DNA of 64,000 nt, from NCBI RefSeq assembly GCF_004103715.1, contig NZ_CP035282.1, positions 3,310,501 through 3,374,500 of the forward strand, written 5' to 3'. Of the stretch, positions 15,268-24,386 are shown in pieces; position 1 is the first letter of the stretch; each line of letters begins with the position of its first letter. Below the pieces are notes generated by a model, which saw nothing but the letters and a program-made list of their open reading frames with translations, did not search any database and had not been told where the DNA came from. The stretch is from Acidilutibacter cellobiosedens. Lineage in GTDB: Bacteria > Bacillota > Clostridia > Tissierellales > Acidilutibacteraceae. The translations under genes were made by a program, and so were the position numbers.

Positions 15268-16206
15268 TTATCCCAAATATATATTCTCATTATGCCATTC
15301 TAAATAGTGTGGACCTGGAAGTTGTTCTTTTTTCCCCGGCAAAATTATCAACTTACTTCCATGGTGTGCATAGTACTCTTTTCCATTTCCAAAGTCTTCC
15401 TTGATGCGGCGGCTTACCTCAACATTGAATTCTTTATCAATTGTTATGTACCCCCGATCAAACAAGGTATGAAAATCTCTTCTAAGCAGTAGACCATTAT
15501 TAATTTCATGAGGTCCATCAAGACTAAATGGTTTAATATGGGCTGCCTCTAATACGGGTAATGTCTTTTCACCAGTTATTGCACATCTTCTATGGTAAGC
15601 ATCAGTAATAAGGATCTTGAAAGCACCCTGCCCTATTCTTGGTTTTATCTTCTGTTCTTTACCATATCGGCTATTTACGGAGTCTTCTCTCAGTAGATTT
15701 TTATTGAATCTCTGGCTATATAACACTTCCTGTATTTGTTGATATAACAGCTTTCCATAATGTTCAGAAGTATCGTACATCTTACCTTGTACGATATTTT
15801 TGCTCCAATTGTCCGGAACAGTGATCCAGTCATCTTCTTCTAAATAAAAAGGCATCGATAATATAATACAGCCAATCTGAGGATCCGGATCAGATATACG
15901 ATTTGTCTTTCTATATTTATATATCCTGTCATGTAACTCGAATAGACTCCTAGCTCCATTAGCTAATCCAAAAGCTTCCCATGCTAATGAAGATGGTAAT
16001 ATTGAGAACTTCAGAAAAAAGCCACCGCCTACAATATAATCTTGTGGACTATGTAATTTAAATAAAAACAAATCCCCTTCATCAAGAGCTTTGAAATTTG
16101 TTTTTCCTCCAGGTTTCCAAAAGTTTACTTCGTCACATTTTGCCTGCTTTAAAGTTCTAAACCAGTCATAGTCCGTGATCCCAACATACATCTTCAATAT
16201 CTTCAC
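15268..16206 (-). CDS. HNH restriction endonuclease
   Basis: The protein has about 312 aa if it starts at GTG 16206, where AAAGGA lies 6 nt upstream. A C-terminal HNH nuclease (about 210-260) reads RRCAITGEKTLPVLEAAHIK and then NGLLLRRDFHTLFDRGYI. The N-terminal half (GDLFLFKLHSP, FFLKFSILPSSLAWEAFG) resembles PUA/EVE-type DNA-base-reading domains. Such fusions are often modification-dependent (type IV) nucleases, which would complement a type I system; that is inference. It starts just after hsdR in the same operon. Confidence 0.7.
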   Translation of the reverse strand: MKILKMYVGITDYDWFRTLKQAKCDEVNFWKPGGKTNFKALDEGDLFLFKLHSPQDYIVGGGFFLKFSILPSSLAWEAFGLANGARSLFELHDRIYKYRKTNRISDPDPQIGCIILSMPFYLEEDDWITVPDNWSKNIVQGKMYDTSEHYGKLLYQQIQEVLYSQRFNKNLLREDSVNSRYGKEQKIKPRIGQGAFKILITDAYHRRCAITGEKTLPVLEAAHIKPFSLDGPHEINNGLLLRRDFHTLFDRGYITIDKEFNVEVSRRIKEDFGNGKEYYAHHGSKLIILPGKKEQLPGPHYLEWHNENIYLG

Positions 16207-16248
16207 CAGCTTTCCTTTGTACACCAATAACGCTCGTCGTTAATGTTC

Positions 16249-19200
16249 CTACGCCGCCGGATAAGTAGTATATACAAACTCATAAATCTTTCGGCGATAT
16301 TCATTTAATAATCTATCATCGTAACTATCAGGTAGTTCACTCCATAGGGTATCTCTGATAAGTATATCGACTGCTGCCTGAGTTTCTTCCTTTTCTGTCC
16401 AATGATCCAATTCACTGATTTTATCCTTGATTCGTTCCAATAATACCTTGGCAAGCTTTTTAATCTTTTTAATCTCTGACGGAGTAAGCGAGTCCTTTAA
16501 AAGCAAATCGTACATAGCCAATTCTTCGTCATTGTTAAATCCTTCCCGTACGTACCTTTTTTCCTCATCATCCAGATCATTTACGAAGTTAGTTAAGTCA
16601 ATAAATGTTTTCTCTATGGCAGCTTTGTCCTGTTCAGCATTGTATTCCTCAATAATTTTCTGATATCGTTCATAATAGTTAATACGTGATGGGTTGCGCT
16701 TCATCATATTATCCAGCCTGTCATTGATAAGCTCCTGTAAATCTTTCATAAGAAGATTCTTATTCTTAACACGTGCAAATTCCTGCTGCAAGCGTTCAAA
16801 GTCAATATGGCTAATGTCAAAACGGCGACTTTCAACTAAGTATCCACTACCATCTTCGTTTACATGCTCTGGTAGCTTAACAACATTGATATATTCACTA
16901 ACTATATTGTGTAGCTGAATCATTAAATCTGTATTATCCGAATGCTTCCTTTTTTCCTGCATCTGGTCATAAACTGCACTGATAGCATTTTTATAAGCTC
17001 GGTACTGATCTGTGACTTCTTGTTTTTCGACATACTTAAACAGTTTGAATAATTCCCTAGCCATAACTTCAAAACGTTTCTTCACTTCCTCTGAGACGCA
17101 CATGGCATTGGCTCCCTCTTGAACCAAGGCCAACTTGTCAAAGTCAACTGCCTGAACGAGATCTAACAAGCTAAAACCATGCTGTTTCATGTATTCGATG
17201 ATATCATTGGTTAATGCAATGATACGAGCAATCAATTCTGCTTTATCAGGAGCAGGATCAGATCCATCAGTACCGCCTTTAGTTTTTGTATAATCAGCCA
17301 AAGCCTTCCTCAGTGCTTTAACAACACCAACATAATCAACAATTAGGCCATTGCTTTTTCCCTCATAAACACGATTCGCTCGTGCTATGGTTTGCATTAA
17401 GGTATGTGCCTTTAATGGCTTATCCAAATAGATTGTAGAAAGGCATTTCACATCAAACCCTGTCAGCCACATAGCGCAAACAAATACGATTCGAAATGGA
17501 TTATCAGGATCCTTAAATTCCTTGTCCATTTCTCGTTTTTCCATTTTGCTGCGATGGGGTTTAATATCCAGTCCCCATTTTTCAAAAGTAGCTACTTCAT
17601 TTTGTTCCTGACTGATAATAACCGCCATTTCTGTGTTTTTCATCCACTCTAGCCTACGGCTGATTTCCATGTATTCCTGCTGTGTGGCTCCAGATAGCGA
17701 AGATTCAATTTCTTTTATTTTTAGCTCCCAATATTTCTGAGCTAAATTAAACATTCGAACTGCAGTTACTTTATTGATGCAAACAAACATGGCTTTACCC
17801 GTTGTCCACAACTCAGAGTAATGCTCTACAAAATCCTTTGCAATGGTATCCAAACGTTTTTCACTGGTAAGGACATGAATGTCCTTAGCTAGTTCCTGTT
17901 CTAGTTTAGCCTGCTGATTAACATCCAGATCAGCCTGTTCTATTGCATCTAGTAGTTCATCATTAATTTCAGGATTGTCTATTTCCAGTAGATCAGCTCT
18001 ATTCTCATAATAAAGAGGAACCGTCGCTCCATCATCTACAGCACGCTTGAAATCATAAATGGAAACATAGCCGCCAAATGTTCTTTCGGTAATATTGTCA
18101 TAAGCGAACAGCGGTGTACCTGTAAATCCAATACGGGAAGCTGTAGGAAGCAATGTACACATATTATCAGCAAATATACCATTCTGTGTACGATGGGCTT
18201 CATCTGATAAGACAATGATGTCATGGTTGGGAATAATTGGTGGTTCATCTGGTTTATTAAACTTATGTATCAATGTAAAGATAAAGCTTGGATTTCCTTT
18301 TAATTTCTGAATTAAATCTTCACCACTAGTAGCAATAAACTGTTTTGCTTTAGTGGTACCAAGTAAGCCACAAGCTTCAAAGGTATCACTAATTTGCTTA
18401 TTCAACTCTTCACGATCTGTCAGAATAACAAAGGTTGGGGAGCCTGCAAATTTTCTGCGAATTTTTTGTGCAAGAAATACCATGGAATAACTTTTCCCGC
18501 TACCCTGAGTATGCCAGAAAACACCTAGCTTACCGTTGTTCAGTTTTCGATTCTTATAAGATTCAACAGCTTCGTTAACACCAAGGAACTGATGGTTTCT
18601 TGCCATAATTTTTGCCGTTGTACCACCAGAAGTATCAAAAAGTATAAAGTTTTCAAATAAATCCATAAAGTTTTTCTTATTACAAATACCTCTCAGCATG
18701 GTTGCCAGTTCCACAGAGCCGCTATCATCTTCATGTAGACGTTTCCAATCATTAAAAAATTCGTATTTACTACCCAAAGTACCTACTTTGGATTCCAAGC
18801 CATTGGACAACATAACAAAGGCATTGAAATGAAATAGCTGGGGAATGGTATCTAAATAGTCAGTGTAATTGCAGGTGTAGGCATCCTGTACATCTACATT
18901 TTGCTTTTTCAACTCTATAAAAAGCAGTGGAATGCCATTCACAAAGCCAACAATATCGGTTCTGCGACGATATAAATCACCGTGAATCTTCATCTCCTTT
19001 ACAGCAAGAAAATGGTTCTTTTCAGGATCAGAGAAATTAAACACCCGGACCAACCTATCCTCCTGATCGCCGTTAGCTTTCTTAACTTTTATAGGAATGC
19101 CATCTCGAAGCATCCCATATTTTTCGCGATTAATCTGCATTAAGCTACTAGAGGATGTATAAGCAAGAAGTGTTTTAATAGCAGAATCACAATATTCTTC

Positions 19201-19404
19201 AGTTAGCCAGTCGTTATTTTCAAACAGTGCCTTACGAAGGTATCTGGTAAAAACAATTTCTTTATAACTTTTACGCCCGAAGGTACCATTCTCGCCGAGG
19301 ACTTCCTTATTATAGGCAAACTGAACATCCCACTCTAATTCATCATGAAGTAGGTTTCCCGCACTATTTTGCACTAATATATTTTCAGAATATTCCCAGC
19401 TCAT
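16249..19404 (-). CDS. hsdR: Type I restriction enzyme R subunit
   Basis: This 1051-aa protein is a full-length HsdR. It has an N-terminal PD-(D/E)xK nuclease (TDIVGFVNGIPLLFIELKKQ, about 148-167), a superfamily 2 motor with Walker A TQGSGKS (about 298) and SDEAHR (about 400), GFTGTPL, and a C-terminal helical region. It translocates DNA and cuts at a distance when complexed with HsdM2-HsdS. ATG 19404 has GGAG 8 nt upstream and starts 1 bp after the DUF3644 stop. The subunit is intact although its methyltransferase partner is not. Confidence 0.95.
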   Translation of the reverse strand: MSWEYSENILVQNSAGNLLHDELEWDVQFAYNKEVLGENGTFGRKSYKEIVFTRYLRKALFENNDWLTEEYCDSAIKTLLAYTSSSSLMQINREKYGMLRDGIPIKVKKANGDQEDRLVRVFNFSDPEKNHFLAVKEMKIHGDLYRRRTDIVGFVNGIPLLFIELKKQNVDVQDAYTCNYTDYLDTIPQLFHFNAFVMLSNGLESKVGTLGSKYEFFNDWKRLHEDDSGSVELATMLRGICNKKNFMDLFENFILFDTSGGTTAKIMARNHQFLGVNEAVESYKNRKLNNGKLGVFWHTQGSGKSYSMVFLAQKIRRKFAGSPTFVILTDREELNKQISDTFEACGLLGTTKAKQFIATSGEDLIQKLKGNPSFIFTLIHKFNKPDEPPIIPNHDIIVLSDEAHRTQNGIFADNMCTLLPTASRIGFTGTPLFAYDNITERTFGGYVSIYDFKRAVDDGATVPLYYENRADLLEIDNPEINDELLDAIEQADLDVNQQAKLEQELAKDIHVLTSEKRLDTIAKDFVEHYSELWTTGKAMFVCINKVTAVRMFNLAQKYWELKIKEIESSLSGATQQEYMEISRRLEWMKNTEMAVIISQEQNEVATFEKWGLDIKPHRSKMEKREMDKEFKDPDNPFRIVFVCAMWLTGFDVKCLSTIYLDKPLKAHTLMQTIARANRVYEGKSNGLIVDYVGVVKALRKALADYTKTKGGTDGSDPAPDKAELIARIIALTNDIIEYMKQHGFSLLDLVQAVDFDKLALVQEGANAMCVSEEVKKRFEVMARELFKLFKYVEKQEVTDQYRAYKNAISAVYDQMQEKRKHSDNTDLMIQLHNIVSEYINVVKLPEHVNEDGSGYLVESRRFDISHIDFERLQQEFARVKNKNLLMKDLQELINDRLDNMMKRNPSRINYYERYQKIIEEYNAEQDKAAIEKTFIDLTNFVNDLDDEEKRYVREGFNNDEELAMYDLLLKDSLTPSEIKKIKKLAKVLLERIKDKISELDHWTEKEETQAAVDILIRDTLWSELPDSYDDRLLNEYRRKIYEFVYTTYPAA

Positions 19405-19405
19405 C

Positions 19406-20389
19406 TTATACACTCCCTTCGTCATACATTCTTATAACTTCATCAACTGCTTTCTCAGAATAAAAATACTTCTTTGTACCTGTTTTTATTTTGGGGTCTA
19501 AATATCTTGTCTGACATAATGTGTTATTCTTTTTTATTTCTTTCATAATATCATTGAATATACTATTAAACTTAATGTCTGGCCGATTCAGCTTAATTCG
19601 TTGCTGTAGTTCTTTATAGGATAACGGTAACAACTCAGGTTCCAATCGAACCAATGGTGCCTTCTCATCATCTGTAATTCGAACCGCTTTTATTAGTCTA
19701 ACATCAGCATTTGCTTGGTCTATAGCAGCAACTAAATCAGCGTTTTCTGCCTTCTTAACACTCGCTGTAAATAAATCAAAACCAACGATAATTGTGTCGT
19801 GAACTTGTTCTTTGTACAAGGTCTTAATGCTGTCAAGTACTTTATTCACGAATTTATTGCTTCCTTTGCCACCCTTTTGTTTAAGATATTCCACAGGGTC
19901 AAAAGGTAGTTTCAAACCAACAGGTAATATTATCAGGTTATCATTTTTAGTAATGTCTTTATTAAAGTACTCCTTCAGAAAATTATCATAATTCAGTACT
20001 GCTTTGCTAATAAGCATAAAAATGATAGGATCTAACTTTTCATCAGCATAATGAATATTAGAACATCGAAATTCATTCAATAATATGATGTTATCAAACA
20101 CAGCTTGAAATTCTTTGTTCTTTTTAACCGTATTTATATTATCTCGCACAAGCACTGCAGCTTTTGTTAATGAAATTGTATGCTCACTATTCTTTTCAAA
20201 GATTCTCTTTCTGCCTATAAACTTATATACATATGCTTTAAGCGCTAATTCCCAGGCGTTTACAATTAGTATAGTTGCCGTAGGATACCTATAAGGAATA
20301 TTAGGCTTATTATGTATCTCAATTCCTGCAAATAGTGCAGCCTGTGATGAATCTAAAAGTAGTTTTGTGATAGATTTTCCTCTTGGCAT
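19406..20389 (-). CDS. DUF3644 protein in type I R-M operon
   Basis: This 327-aa protein has an N-terminal DUF3644 domain: AALFAGIEIHNKPNIPYRY, then ILIVNAWELALKAYVYK and LNEFRCSNIHYADE. The RxxN/H polar pattern in the latter recalls HEPN-like helical bundles. The family often sits in restriction and other defence loci, and its activity is not established. It lies 2 bp from hsdS and 1 bp from hsdR, so it is embedded in the R-M transcript. A second effector or anti-restriction guard are both possible. Confidence 0.7.
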   Translation of the reverse strand: MPRGKSITKLLLDSSQAALFAGIEIHNKPNIPYRYPTATILIVNAWELALKAYVYKFIGRKRIFEKNSEHTISLTKAAVLVRDNINTVKKNKEFQAVFDNIILLNEFRCSNIHYADEKLDPIIFMLISKAVLNYDNFLKEYFNKDITKNDNLIILPVGLKLPFDPVEYLKQKGGKGSNKFVNKVLDSIKTLYKEQVHDTIIVGFDLFTASVKKAENADLVAAIDQANADVRLIKAVRITDDEKAPLVRLEPELLPLSYKELQQRIKLNRPDIKFNSIFNDIMKEIKKNNTLCQTRYLDPKIKTGTKKYFYSEKAVDEVIRMYDEGSV

Positions 20390-20391
20390 TA

Positions 20392-21522
20392 TTACACCTC
20401 AATTTCACCACTCATTAGTTTAGAAAGAAGTTTATCTCGTGCTTCTTTCAACTTCTCATTTTGCTTACTCAAAGCAAGAATATTGCTAAAGAATGGTTCA
20501 ACCAAATTGTTAAATTTTTTAAGAATCTCATTTTCTGGCTTTAGTAACTCAATATTTTCAAATTTTGTCTTATTAACATTCGTCATTGTTGCGCCATTGC
20601 TTCCAACACCTTCAAGCAATGATTTTATTCCCTTCATCTTAAAAAACATATAATATAAATGATCTTCGTCATTAAGGACTATAGAATTTATCTGCTGATT
20701 TGTTTGGCATACCTCGTGAGTTATGCAAACAAGACCTACTGTAGCTATGCAAGAAACCATAATACTCTTCGGTGGCAAAAATTTATTCTTCTGTGTGTTT
20801 GCTCCTCTCTCAGATAATTTCACTTCGGTTTTTAATGGGTAGATAACACCATGCATATCTGGAATTTTTACAAAGGGTATATCTTCACCATAATTTTCGA
20901 CTATCGCTGTAGATGGTGTTTTTCCAGTAATCACTTGTCCCATTCTCTTTACTCTAGTCAGTTTCCACCCCTCTGGTACACCATCTTCTATCTTAGTCTT
21001 TTCATGTCCAGGGAATCGCAACTTTACAAACCATTCTTTATATAACCACATGGCAGCCTCTTCCAGTAACTTAATCTGCTTTTGGTTATTTTCTATTAAA
21101 TCATCATAAGCAGAAAGGATGTCTGCAATTCGCTTTTGCGTGGTGAAATCCGGAACTCTAATACTAATTGAGCTAAGTGTATTTCGATTTAAAGTCGGAA
21201 CTGCAGAACCTCCCCCGTGCTTATCGGTAGAAAAATTCATTAAAAAATAATAAACAAATCTCGGATAGTTTCCTTTATAATCCTTTACATATAAGGTAGT
21301 ATTATGTGGCCAGTAGTTATCATTTATATATTGAGCTTTGCCAAGTGTTCCAGATCTTCCAATAACAACTCCGGGACCATCAGCTTTATACTGATTATGA
21401 TATCCCATTATTGATGTAGAACTTACAACTGGATAGGGGCCATCTATAAATTGTTCTCTAGTTAAATCATGACCTCTTTGAAGCTGTATAAAATCTATAA
21501 ACTTTTTATTCTCCCACTTCAT
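20392..21522 (-). CDS. hsdS: Type I restriction specificity subunit
   Basis: This 376-aa HsdS has two target-recognition domains (about 1-125 and 185-330), each followed by a conserved helix. The first helix contains TTQKRIADILSAYDDLIENN and the last reads KQNEKLKEARDKLLSKLMSGEI. It sets which bipartite sequence is bound by the type I complex. Its ATG overlaps the hsdM stop by 4 bp. The length is normal and the frame is intact. The recognition site cannot be predicted by eye. Confidence 0.92.
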   Translation of the reverse strand: MKWENKKFIDFIQLQRGHDLTREQFIDGPYPVVSSTSIMGYHNQYKADGPGVVIGRSGTLGKAQYINDNYWPHNTTLYVKDYKGNYPRFVYYFLMNFSTDKHGGGSAVPTLNRNTLSSISIRVPDFTTQKRIADILSAYDDLIENNQKQIKLLEEAAMWLYKEWFVKLRFPGHEKTKIEDGVPEGWKLTRVKRMGQVITGKTPSTAIVENYGEDIPFVKIPDMHGVIYPLKTEVKLSERGANTQKNKFLPPKSIMVSCIATVGLVCITHEVCQTNQQINSIVLNDEDHLYYMFFKMKGIKSLLEGVGSNGATMTNVNKTKFENIELLKPENEILKKFNNLVEPFFSNILALSKQNEKLKEARDKLLSKLMSGEIEV

Positions 21523-22928
21523 ATCCCCAGCTCCTCAAAATTCGCCGAAATAATATCCATTAACTGGTTTGCTTCTGCCTGCAAAGTTAAGAGTTCCTTA
21601 TGTATTTCAGTCATTCTTTCTTCAAAGTTTTCATCATCTTCTTCTACACGAGCTACTCCCACATATGCACCCGGAGTAAGGCTCCAGTTCTTTTCTTCTA
21701 TTTCATCTATAGTTGCAACTTTACAAAGTCCCAGAACATCGGTATATGTGCCGTCTCCGAATTTTTCAGTGAGCCACTTTGCTTCTTTTATAACTGTGCG
21801 GCAGGCCTTGATTTGAGATACAACCTCCTCAATGCTAGCAGAAACAGACTTTTTAAAGCGATCCCAAGTTGATGCGGTTTCATCTATAGATTTAGCAAAC
21901 TCCTTAGCCTCACCCTTCTCCAATCCATCACCGTACTCACAAAGAGCTTTTAACGAAGCATTAAGTTCTGTAGTATACTTTTTCAACAAATCATTCAGTG
22001 GCAACAGCTGGTTAATATCCTCTGCATTTTTTATGATATCTAAAATCTGAACTCGTAATGGTTTAAGTTTCTCGCCATAGCCTTTCAACAATACCGACAC
22101 ACTTTCAAACTCAGTATCGAGTTCTTTACAATCATTGATAATTTGAGTCCAATAATCCTGTAATAATTTTGCGTACTTTCCCTTTTCTCCACGATAGAGC
22201 CAGACTATAGCATTTAGGTTTTTCATCTGCCATTCACTCCACTCATTGAGTGTTCGATCCACTACGGTATAGTAATTACGTGAATCTATAAAAAGTACTT
22301 TATCCTTCAATTCTTCTTTCTTTCCCTTATCAAAGAACCACAGGGAGCAAGGTAATGAAACCTTGTAAAAGAAGTTATTAGCCACTGACATTAAACAGTC
22401 TACATGCCCGGTCTGAATAAGCTGTTTTCTTATTTCTCGATCCTTATTGCCGCTATCTGTAGCAGAAGCAGCCATAACAAAGCCAGCTCGTCCGCTATCA
22501 TTTAAATATGCATAGAAATATGAAATCCAAAGATAATTAGCGTTAGAGACTTCCTTTTTCTGATTAACCCCCGGCAGCCCAAAAGGTAAGCGTCCTGCAT
22601 TCTGAGTAGATTCTGCTTTTACTTTATCTACATTAAATGGAGGATTAGCCATTACATAATCGCAGCTACCTTCCAGATTATGAGCATCATGATAGAAGCT
22701 GTTAGCCTCATCACCAGATTTGATCTTTGCATTCAGACCATGTACAGCCATATTCATGATACATAACTTCGCATTAAACTCTACTTTTTCTTGTCCATAA
22801 AAAGTCATTACAGAATTAGCATTGATGCCTTCAGCATTAACAAAGTCACTGGAAGAAACAAACATCCCACCACTTCCACAGGCTGGATCTATGTTCTTAC
22901 CGTCTTTGATACAATTTAAGAAACTAGA
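21519..22928 (-). pseudogene. hsdM: Type I methyltransferase HsdM, 5'-truncated
   Basis: The frame keeps the SAM-binding domain from motif I and the catalytic NPPF motif (YVMANPPFNV) plus the C-terminal helices. Motif I itself, DPACGSGGMF, spans 22841-22886 and lies mostly upstream of the first ATG (22865). Homologous residues stop abruptly at about 22928, with an in-frame stop a few codons further out. The N-terminal helical domain (HsdM_N, usually ~130-170 aa) is gone. Without it and with motif I untranslated, the modification subunit should be dead. Confidence 0.8.
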
Positions 22929-23273
22929 CTTTATAAGATATTAAAGTTAAATTAACACTAAAGCCCTTGATATATGGGTTTTGTCTAATTTATATGTATT
23001 TAAAATTTCTAGATTCTTATGGCCAGTTAATAAATACAACCACCTATAACCTTTGACTTCTCCTATCATTTTTATTTTTGAACACACCATTCCTACACTT
23101 TATAGGAATAATTAAAATGTATATGCAAAATTAAAAGGTTCTCTATAGAGTGTATTATACTTGATATGTATGGGTTTAACCACCAGATTATAATAATTCT
23201 AATTTAAAATATTCTGCAAATAAAGTATACTAGAATTATAACCCTACTATTTATTTAAATTGGAGGAAGTCAA
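22929..23273. other. Gene-free AT-rich junction
   Basis: About 345 bp between the hsdM break and the next gene hold no ORF that I can support. One weak stem, AAAGCCC/GGGTTTT near 22960-22983, is present without a T run. This is the probable deletion or insertion junction that removed the start of hsdM and also contains the unseen promoter of the gene at 23274. Confidence 0.5.
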
Positions 23274-23837
23274 ATGAGAGAAAACGAATGGACAAATAGT
23301 ATAAAAGAATTACTCCAAGAATCTAACCTTGGAGATAATATTTACTTTGATACTCTAAATAAAGTACCCTATGCCCAGGAAATCCTATCCTATGATTTAG
23401 ACTTTGAAAATGATAAAGAGCATACAATGTCTTTTGAAACTGATTTACTTGTTTTTGAGAAAGAAGAATCAATAAAGCCACGTATCATCATTGAATCTAA
23501 AATTAATAGCATTACAACCCATGATGCTATTACATATAGTTATAAAGCACAGACCCATAAAAATGTAACTCCATATATTAGATATGGGATTATGCTAGGG
23601 AATAGAAAACACTACCCCTTGCCTGGTAGATTGTTTAGGCACGGCACTAACTTTGATTTTATGATTAGTTTTAGGGATTTTATACTATCAAATGATGAGA
23701 AAATGGTTTTTATAGAACTTATTAAGAAGGAAATCTCTTATTCACAAAAGATTGAAGAAATGATTTATGAAAGTCGTACTAAAAATAGAAAGCATTATTA
23801 TATTCTACAAAAGGAGCTACGACTTGAGGAAATGTAG
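23274..23837 (+). CDS. PD-(D/E)xK-like nuclease, putative
   Basis: This 187-aa protein is not a family I can name. It contains ETDLLVFEKEESIKPRIIIE followed directly by SKINS and a helix (AITYSYKAQTHK). The D...(I)ExK spacing is that of a PD-(D/E)xK nuclease core. A good ribosome site (GGAGGAA) precedes the ATG. It is followed after 21 bp by a broken gene on the same strand, and the two probably formed a small restriction-like pair. The nuclease call is motif-based and tentative. Confidence 0.5.
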   Translation: MRENEWTNSIKELLQESNLGDNIYFDTLNKVPYAQEILSYDLDFENDKEHTMSFETDLLVFEKEESIKPRIIIESKINSITTHDAITYSYKAQTHKNVTPYIRYGIMLGNRKHYPLPGRLFRHGTNFDFMISFRDFILSNDEKMVFIELIKKEISYSQKIEEMIYESRTKNRKHYYILQKELRLEEM

Positions 23838-23858
23838 ATAGTAGGAGGTCGATATCTG

Positions 23859-24280
23859 ATGGAAGATAGAACAAAATTAATAGGTGATATAAGAACTGTT
23901 TTGAATTTTTACCAATAATTATCACCTAATGAACTTTATTATAACCCCAAATATGAAGGAGATGACGATGGAAAATATCTCTATTTATGCCTAGAGCGTA
24001 CTGCAATTGACCAAGCACATAATGAAAGGGCAACATCTAGTAGGTATGCTATTTAGTCACATGATATTCGTTTTCTTATAAAAAGTGCCTTAGATTAGAT
24101 AATACGGAAAATAAAAACTCAGATTTAGTAAAAGAAAAATTGATTCTCGCACTTAATTCTATAGATGCCTTTGAAGATATTATGACTGTTTTTGATGGTG
24201 CGATATATAAACCTAAATACTCTGATAAACCACGAATATTTGACGGCTATTCTAGACACTTAGGAGAAAACAATAAATAG
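23859..24280 (+). pseudogene. Broken gene of unknown function
   Basis: From ATG 23859, behind TAGGAGG, the frame reads MEDRTKLIGDIRTVLNFYQ, stops, continues as SPNELYYNPKYEGDDDGKYL and ERTAIDQAHNERATSSRYAI, stops again, and after a frame change ends with LILALNSIDAFEDIMTVFDG and a normal stop at 24278. At least two nonsense codons and one frameshift are visible. The helical, charged product of about 140 aa is not recognisable. It was probably the partner of the preceding nuclease-like gene. Confidence 0.65.
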
Positions 24281-24386
24281 GATTTTTTATTGTTAAACTA
24301 AAGAAATAATTTTAGGTCGGGATTTAATTTACTTGAAAAAACAATGCCCTCATGTTATAATCATATTATTGAATGGAGGTATGAGT

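Noticed and set aside
22950-22990. AAAGCCC/GGGTTTT stem as a terminator
   Set aside because: No T run follows on either strand and the stem relies on a G-U pair.
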